Assembly: GCA_964508755.1 (NCBI GenBank)
Contig: CAZDUZ010000050.1
Coordinates: 1 to 6,911, forward strand
From: CAZDUZ01 sp964508755
Lineage (GTDB): Bacteria > Patescibacteriota > Dojkabacteria > SC72 > JAFGCJ01
Length of the DNA: 6,911 nucleotides
Reading direction: 5' to 3'
Both the position numbers and the translations under genes were made by a program. Shown here one piece after another: positions 3,551-6,911 of this stretch. The notes under the pieces are model-generated. The model was not told the DNA's origin, did not search any database, and saw only the letters and a list, made by a program, of their open reading frames with translations. Positions within the stretch are counted from its first letter, which is position 1; each line of letters begins with the position of its first letter.

Positions 3551-6346
3551 TTACTGAACCTTCTGCATCGATCCAAGCGACTTGCCAATTTCTACTTCAC
3601 ATTCAAGCGGGACCACAAGATCCAACGCCGATCGCATTACTTTTTTCAGATCCTTGGCTACCGCTTCGGCTACCCTTCGATCAGCCTCCAACACAAATTC
3701 ATCGTGAATCTGAAGAACCAGCTTAACATCTTGTTTTTTACGTGCCTGAAGATAACGGGACAGATCAACCATAGCTACTCTCATAATATCCGCGGCAGTT
3801 CCTTGAATTGGCATATTAATTGCCTCTCTTTCTGCCGCCATCTTCACCATCCGGTTCCCTGAGTCCAACCCGGAAATATATCTGCGTCTTCCCATCGCTG
3901 TTTGTACATAGCCGTGCTTTCGGCAAAATTCAATTGTTTGCTCAAGAGCCTTTTGAACACCGGAATACTTAGAAAAATATTCGTTAATGTAAGAAATTGC
4001 TGACGAACGATCTATCCCCAGTGTTTCGGACAATCCGAAAGCAGAAAGACCATACAAAACACCAAAATTAATAGTTTTTGCAACCCTTCTTTCACTATCG
4101 GACACTTCACCTTCAGTCTTACTAAAGATTCGAGCGGCAGTTATCGTATGAAAGTCCTTTCCGGACAAAAAGTCATCAATCATATTGGTATCTCTTGAAT
4201 AATCAGCCATCACCCGTAAGTCAATTTGTGAATAATCTATTGAAATTAGAACATTATTTTCACCCGCAACAAACGTATTTCGAATCTCTCGTCCAAGCTC
4301 TGTTCTAATGGGTATATTCTGTAGATTTGGTGAATCTGATGACAATCGTCCCGTAGAAGTACCAGTTTGTCTGAAGATTGAGTGAACTCGACGATCAGGA
4401 GATTGGGAAATGTATTCGATGAGCGGTCGAACATACGTATTGAGCATTTTTGTTCGTTCCCGGTACGTAAGTATTCCTTCTATACAAGGATGAGTCCCTT
4501 TTAATTTTGCAAGAACAGATTCATCAGTGGAAGGACCGGTTTTCCTGCGCCGGTGCACAGGAAGACCAAGTTCAACAAACAGCACATCAGCAAGCTGCTT
4601 ATTCGAGTTAATGTTGAATTCATGGCCAATGCTATCAAAAATCATCCTCTCAATAGACTTTACTTCATCCAAGAGATCTTTTTCCTTATCCTTTAATACT
4701 TCAAGATCCATAAGGACACCATTTGCGGACATTTTTGCAATAACAGCAGAAAGAGCATGTTCAGTTTCTCTCCACCCTTCGTAGTCTATAGGTTTACCGT
4801 TGCGAGACACATTGCGACCCATAATATCTGTTTTTTCTAAAAACACCTCCGAAACCTTTCCAAGAATTGATTTTCCCATAGTATCAACGAGGGAAATCAC
4901 CTCAGGGGTGTTTTGTTTTTGAAAATCAGCCATATCAGGTAAATCTACCCCGGCAACTTTAAATGCCATGGCTGTTAATGAATAGTCTTTTAATCCCGAC
5001 GACACATGATACATACCTAACCCAATATCAAATACATTGAATGCTGTTGAAAACATTTCATTCATATTTTCAGATGGTATAACCGGGATAAGTCTTTTCC
5101 ATAACTCTTCCCATCCAAAAGTGACCAATGAAATCTCCTTCATTAACAATATCTTCACAATGGACTGTATACACTCTTGGTCATCTAAACGAGAGTGGAA
5201 AAAGTAACTCCATTGAGAATTCTTACCTTCACACCCAAAGAGTACTTTATCTGGTGAAAGGTACACCAACACTCCATGAGTCGCATGTTTAACAGGGCGT
5301 TCTATTGCATCAACTCCCAGAACTTCGACTTTTTTTCCTTCATTTTTGAGAGTAAGAACCTTTGTTTGACCATTTACATCCCCGTCATCTGCTACCGGTG
5401 CAGATGAGAAAAAGCCCATTTGAGTAGATTGGTGAGTTGTATGTACGCTTTCGGGAATTTTACCGACTAATGAACGGAATTCAAACTTCTGAAACATTGA
5501 AATAACGGCACCTCGATCAAAATCTTTCATTAGACAATCCTCAAGATGAACGGTCAGAGGGACTGACCGTACAACAGTTGCAAGCCTTCGACTTAATTCA
5601 GCAGACTCTTCTCCTTCAACAAGAAGTTTACGTACCTTTTCTCCGATTGAGTCGAGATTGCGATATATATCTTCAAGGTGTCCACATTCACTGATCAATT
5701 TTGTAGCAGATTTTTCCCCAATCCCTTTAATTCCGGGAATATTGTCAGAAGGGTCTCCAACAAGACCTTTGTAATCAGGTATATATTCTGGACCAAAGCC
5801 AAACCGGTTCTGCACGTCCTGCGGGTAATACAAGTCCATATCTTTAAAACTTCCTTTAGGAAGCCAAATACCGACTTTCTCATGGGCAACCTGCAACAAA
5901 TCCTTATCTCCGGTAACTATCACCATGCTTTCGCACTCATCTTTCCATCTGCTAACCGTTACATATTCTGCAAGGGTTGCAAGAATATCATCTGCCTCAT
6001 AACCTTTACACTCCAGTATCGGAACATTAAAAGCCTTAAGAACCTCTTTTACTAAAGGAAACTGTTTAATGAGAGTCAAATCAGTCGGTTTTCGTGTCCC
6101 TTTATATTCAACAAACTCCGTATGGCGGAATGTCGGTTCTTTCATATCAAACGCACACACGAGATATTTGGGATCTAATTCACTTAAAATCCTCAAAAGC
6201 ATGGAGGTAAAACCATATACCGCATTAACCTGCACACCATCGGTTGTGGCCAATTGAGGAGGAAAAGCATGAAATGCTCGATGAATGAGTGAATTTGCAT
6301 CTACTGCGACATAAAGCGAACTCTTACTTTGAGGTTTGGATGACAT
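3551..6346 (-). CDS. polA: DNA polymerase I (5'-3' exonuclease plus polymerase)
   Basis: Family A polymerase that removes RNA primers and fills gaps. The chosen ATG (6346) gives 931 aa starting MSSKPQSKSSLYVAVDANSL, the usual distance from the first nuclease Asp. An upstream GTG (6397) would add 17 residues encoded across a perfect hairpin. Residue numbers count from the ATG. The FEN-type 5'-3' exonuclease (about 9-300) is intact: VAVDANSL, VCAFD, GYEADD (115-120), VTGDKDLLQ (144-152), GDPSDNIPGI (197-206). The middle domain (about 350-545) has the 3'-5' exonuclease position and length but lacks the DxE motif, so proofreading is probably absent, as in several bacterial PolAs. Polymerase motifs: TGRLSSDSPNLQN (665-677), motif A DYSQIDLR (704-711), motif B with Lys757, Phe761 and Tyr765, motif C QIHDE (879-883). 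Motif A has Asp709 where Glu is nearly invariant (E. coli Glu710). No Shine-Dalgarno precedes either start. Confidence 0.97.
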   Translation of the reverse strand: MSSKPQSKSSLYVAVDANSLIHRAFHAFPPQLATTDGVQVNAVYGFTSMLLRILSELDPKYLVCAFDMKEPTFRHTEFVEYKGTRKPTDLTLIKQFPLVKEVLKAFNVPILECKGYEADDILATLAEYVTVSRWKDECESMVIVTGDKDLLQVAHEKVGIWLPKGSFKDMDLYYPQDVQNRFGFGPEYIPDYKGLVGDPSDNIPGIKGIGEKSATKLISECGHLEDIYRNLDSIGEKVRKLLVEGEESAELSRRLATVVRSVPLTVHLEDCLMKDFDRGAVISMFQKFEFRSLVGKIPESVHTTHQSTQMGFFSSAPVADDGDVNGQTKVLTLKNEGKKVEVLGVDAIERPVKHATHGVLVYLSPDKVLFGCEGKNSQWSYFFHSRLDDQECIQSIVKILLMKEISLVTFGWEELWKRLIPVIPSENMNEMFSTAFNVFDIGLGMYHVSSGLKDYSLTAMAFKVAGVDLPDMADFQKQNTPEVISLVDTMGKSILGKVSEVFLEKTDIMGRNVSRNGKPIDYEGWRETEHALSAVIAKMSANGVLMDLEVLKDKEKDLLDEVKSIERMIFDSIGHEFNINSNKQLADVLFVELGLPVHRRRKTGPSTDESVLAKLKGTHPCIEGILTYRERTKMLNTYVRPLIEYISQSPDRRVHSIFRQTGTSTGRLSSDSPNLQNIPIRTELGREIRNTFVAGENNVLISIDYSQIDLRVMADYSRDTNMIDDFLSGKDFHTITAARIFSKTEGEVSDSERRVAKTINFGVLYGLSAFGLSETLGIDRSSAISYINEYFSKYSGVQKALEQTIEFCRKHGYVQTAMGRRRYISGLDSGNRMVKMAAEREAINMPIQGTAADIMRVAMVDLSRYLQARKKQDVKLVLQIHDEFVLEADRRVAEAVAKDLKKVMRSALDLVVPLECEVEIGKSLGSMQKVQ

Positions 6347-6363
6347 AGTAATGCTGTGTTTCA

Positions 6364-6384
6364 AGAACTTATGAAGTAAGTTCT
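6364..6384 (-). repeat. Perfect inverted repeat upstream of the polA ATG
   Basis: On the minus strand AGAACTTA (6384-6377), loop CTTCA and TAAGTTCT (6371-6364) form a perfect 8-bp hairpin ending 17 nt before the preferred polA ATG. No T tract follows on this strand, so it is not an intrinsic terminator for ftsH. It may be an mRNA processing or stability element, or control access to the polA start. Its presence between the GTG and ATG argues that this stretch is leader and not coding. Confidence 0.5.
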
Positions 6385-6449
6385 CTATCCTTTTCACGGT
6401 GGACGTTAGGCTTGCCTACCGAATAGAGGTATTTACGTACTCAAAGAAG

Positions 6450-6911
6450 CTATTTCTTCTTTTGGACTTGCCTATTATCCTGCTTAACGGCAGGATCTTC
6501 TTCAAAGAAAGCTTCAAACTCCTTTGCATCGAGAACTTCTTTCTTAAGAAGCAGTTCGGCAAGACCATCAAGATGTTCACGATGATCACGAAGTATTACT
6601 TCCGCAGATCTCCACGCCTCAGATACAATTTTGTGTACTTCCATGTCGATATCTCTTGCTGTTTCGTCGCTATAATCTTTTTTCTCATAGCCATACCCGA
6701 GATATTCAAGCTCATCAAGGTCACCGTATTGAACAAATCCCATTTTTTCGCTCATTCCATACCGTTTCACCATGTCCCGTGCAATTTCACTCGCTGATTT
6801 GATATCTGCAGAAGCCCCCGTGGAAGTATCGTCAAATATTAATTTCTCCGCAACATTACCTCCCGCGGAAACAGCGATCCGAGCAAACATCTGTCGTTTC
6901 GTCATACTCTC
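6450..6911 (-). CDS. ftsH: ATP-dependent zinc metalloprotease FtsH, C-terminal part
   Basis: The fragment covers the last 153 codons; the gene runs off the right edge with GAG AGT ATG in frame, so the ATG at 6905 is internal. It is the end of the M41 peptidase domain. GGNVAEKLIF corresponds to the family's GGRxAEE(L/I)xF. STGASADIKSA carries the Asp that is the third zinc ligand, and ARDMVKRYGMSEKMG, YSDETARDIDMEV and a helical ALLxKExLDxxEFE-like tail follow. The AAA+ module, the membrane segments and the HExxH zinc motif lie outside the window. FtsH is a membrane-bound hexameric protease that degrades misfolded membrane proteins and some short-lived cytosolic proteins. The tail ends in a polar, Lys-rich stretch (DNRQVQKKK). 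The stop lies 103 bp upstream of the polA ATG, with no clear terminator or promoter between, so read-through into polA is likely. Confidence 0.95.
   Translation of the reverse strand, partial: ESMTKRQMFARIAVSAGGNVAEKLIFDDTSTGASADIKSASEIARDMVKRYGMSEKMGFVQYGDLDELEYLGYGYEKKDYSDETARDIDMEVHKIVSEAWRSAEVILRDHREHLDGLAELLLKKEVLDAKEFEAFFEEDPAVKQDNRQVQKKK

Noticed and set aside
5678..6055. Plus-strand open frame of about 125 codons
   Set aside because: It is antisense to the conserved 5'-3' exonuclease domain of polA, has no recognisable domain and no promoter or ribosome-binding context.
6477..6496. Hairpin ATCCTGC-TTAACG-GCAGGAT as an ftsH terminator
   Set aside because: The 7-bp stem lies inside the ftsH coding region, before the stop codon, and no T tract follows on the minus strand.
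6399..6797. Plus-strand open frame of about 132 codons, hydrophobic in parts
   Set aside because: It overlaps the C-terminal ftsH coding region on the other strand almost completely; the hydrophobic look comes from the complement of charged Lys/Glu codons.
843..6911. Alternative genetic code with UGA read as glycine
   Set aside because: All four protein genes lack in-frame TGA over more than 1,700 codons and use normal GGN glycine codons, which would be very unlikely under that code.

Overview
The window reads as a bacterial chromosome segment, most likely from a Candidate Phyla Radiation (Patescibacteria) lineage. The evidence is a divergent 16S rRNA 5' end that carries two expanded variable-region helices and mismatches the standard 27F primer, an archaeal/eukaryal-style ATP-dependent DNA ligase in a bacterial setting, and gene starts without Shine-Dalgarno sequences. 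The phylum-level assignment is inference. All protein genes read cleanly with UGA as a stop (no in-frame TGA in over 1,700 codons), so the UGA=Gly code of Gracilibacteria/Absconditabacteria does not apply.

Every supported gene lies on the minus strand, so transcription runs right to left. From the right edge: the C-terminal part of ftsH (6450-6911, cut by the window edge), about 100 bp containing a perfect 8-bp hairpin, polA encoding DNA polymerase I (3551-6346), a 337-bp gene-free stretch with palindromes and DnaA-box-like 9-mers (3214-3550), a small membrane-anchored winged-helix protein (2719-3213), an ATP-dependent DNA ligase almost touching it (843-2714), a 402-bp rRNA promoter/leader region (441-842), and the first ~440 nt of 16S rRNA (1-440, continuing off the left edge).

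PolA and the ligase together cover gap filling, RNA-primer removal and nick sealing in replication and repair. FtsH is the membrane protein quality-control protease and is probably only a positional neighbour. The winged-helix protein shares a transcription unit with the ligase and seems to have a leaderless promoter; its function is not known. The rRNA operon has its own tandem sigma70-type promoters, both with extended -10 elements, a boxA-like antitermination site and a leader hairpin just upstream of the mature 16S end.

There is no mobile element, CRISPR array, tRNA or defence system. The main points of interest are the rRNA helix expansions, the rrn control region, an Asp at the steric-gate position of PolA motif A, the ligase insertion and its membrane-anchored DNA-binding-like partner, and the structured intergenic region downstream of polA.
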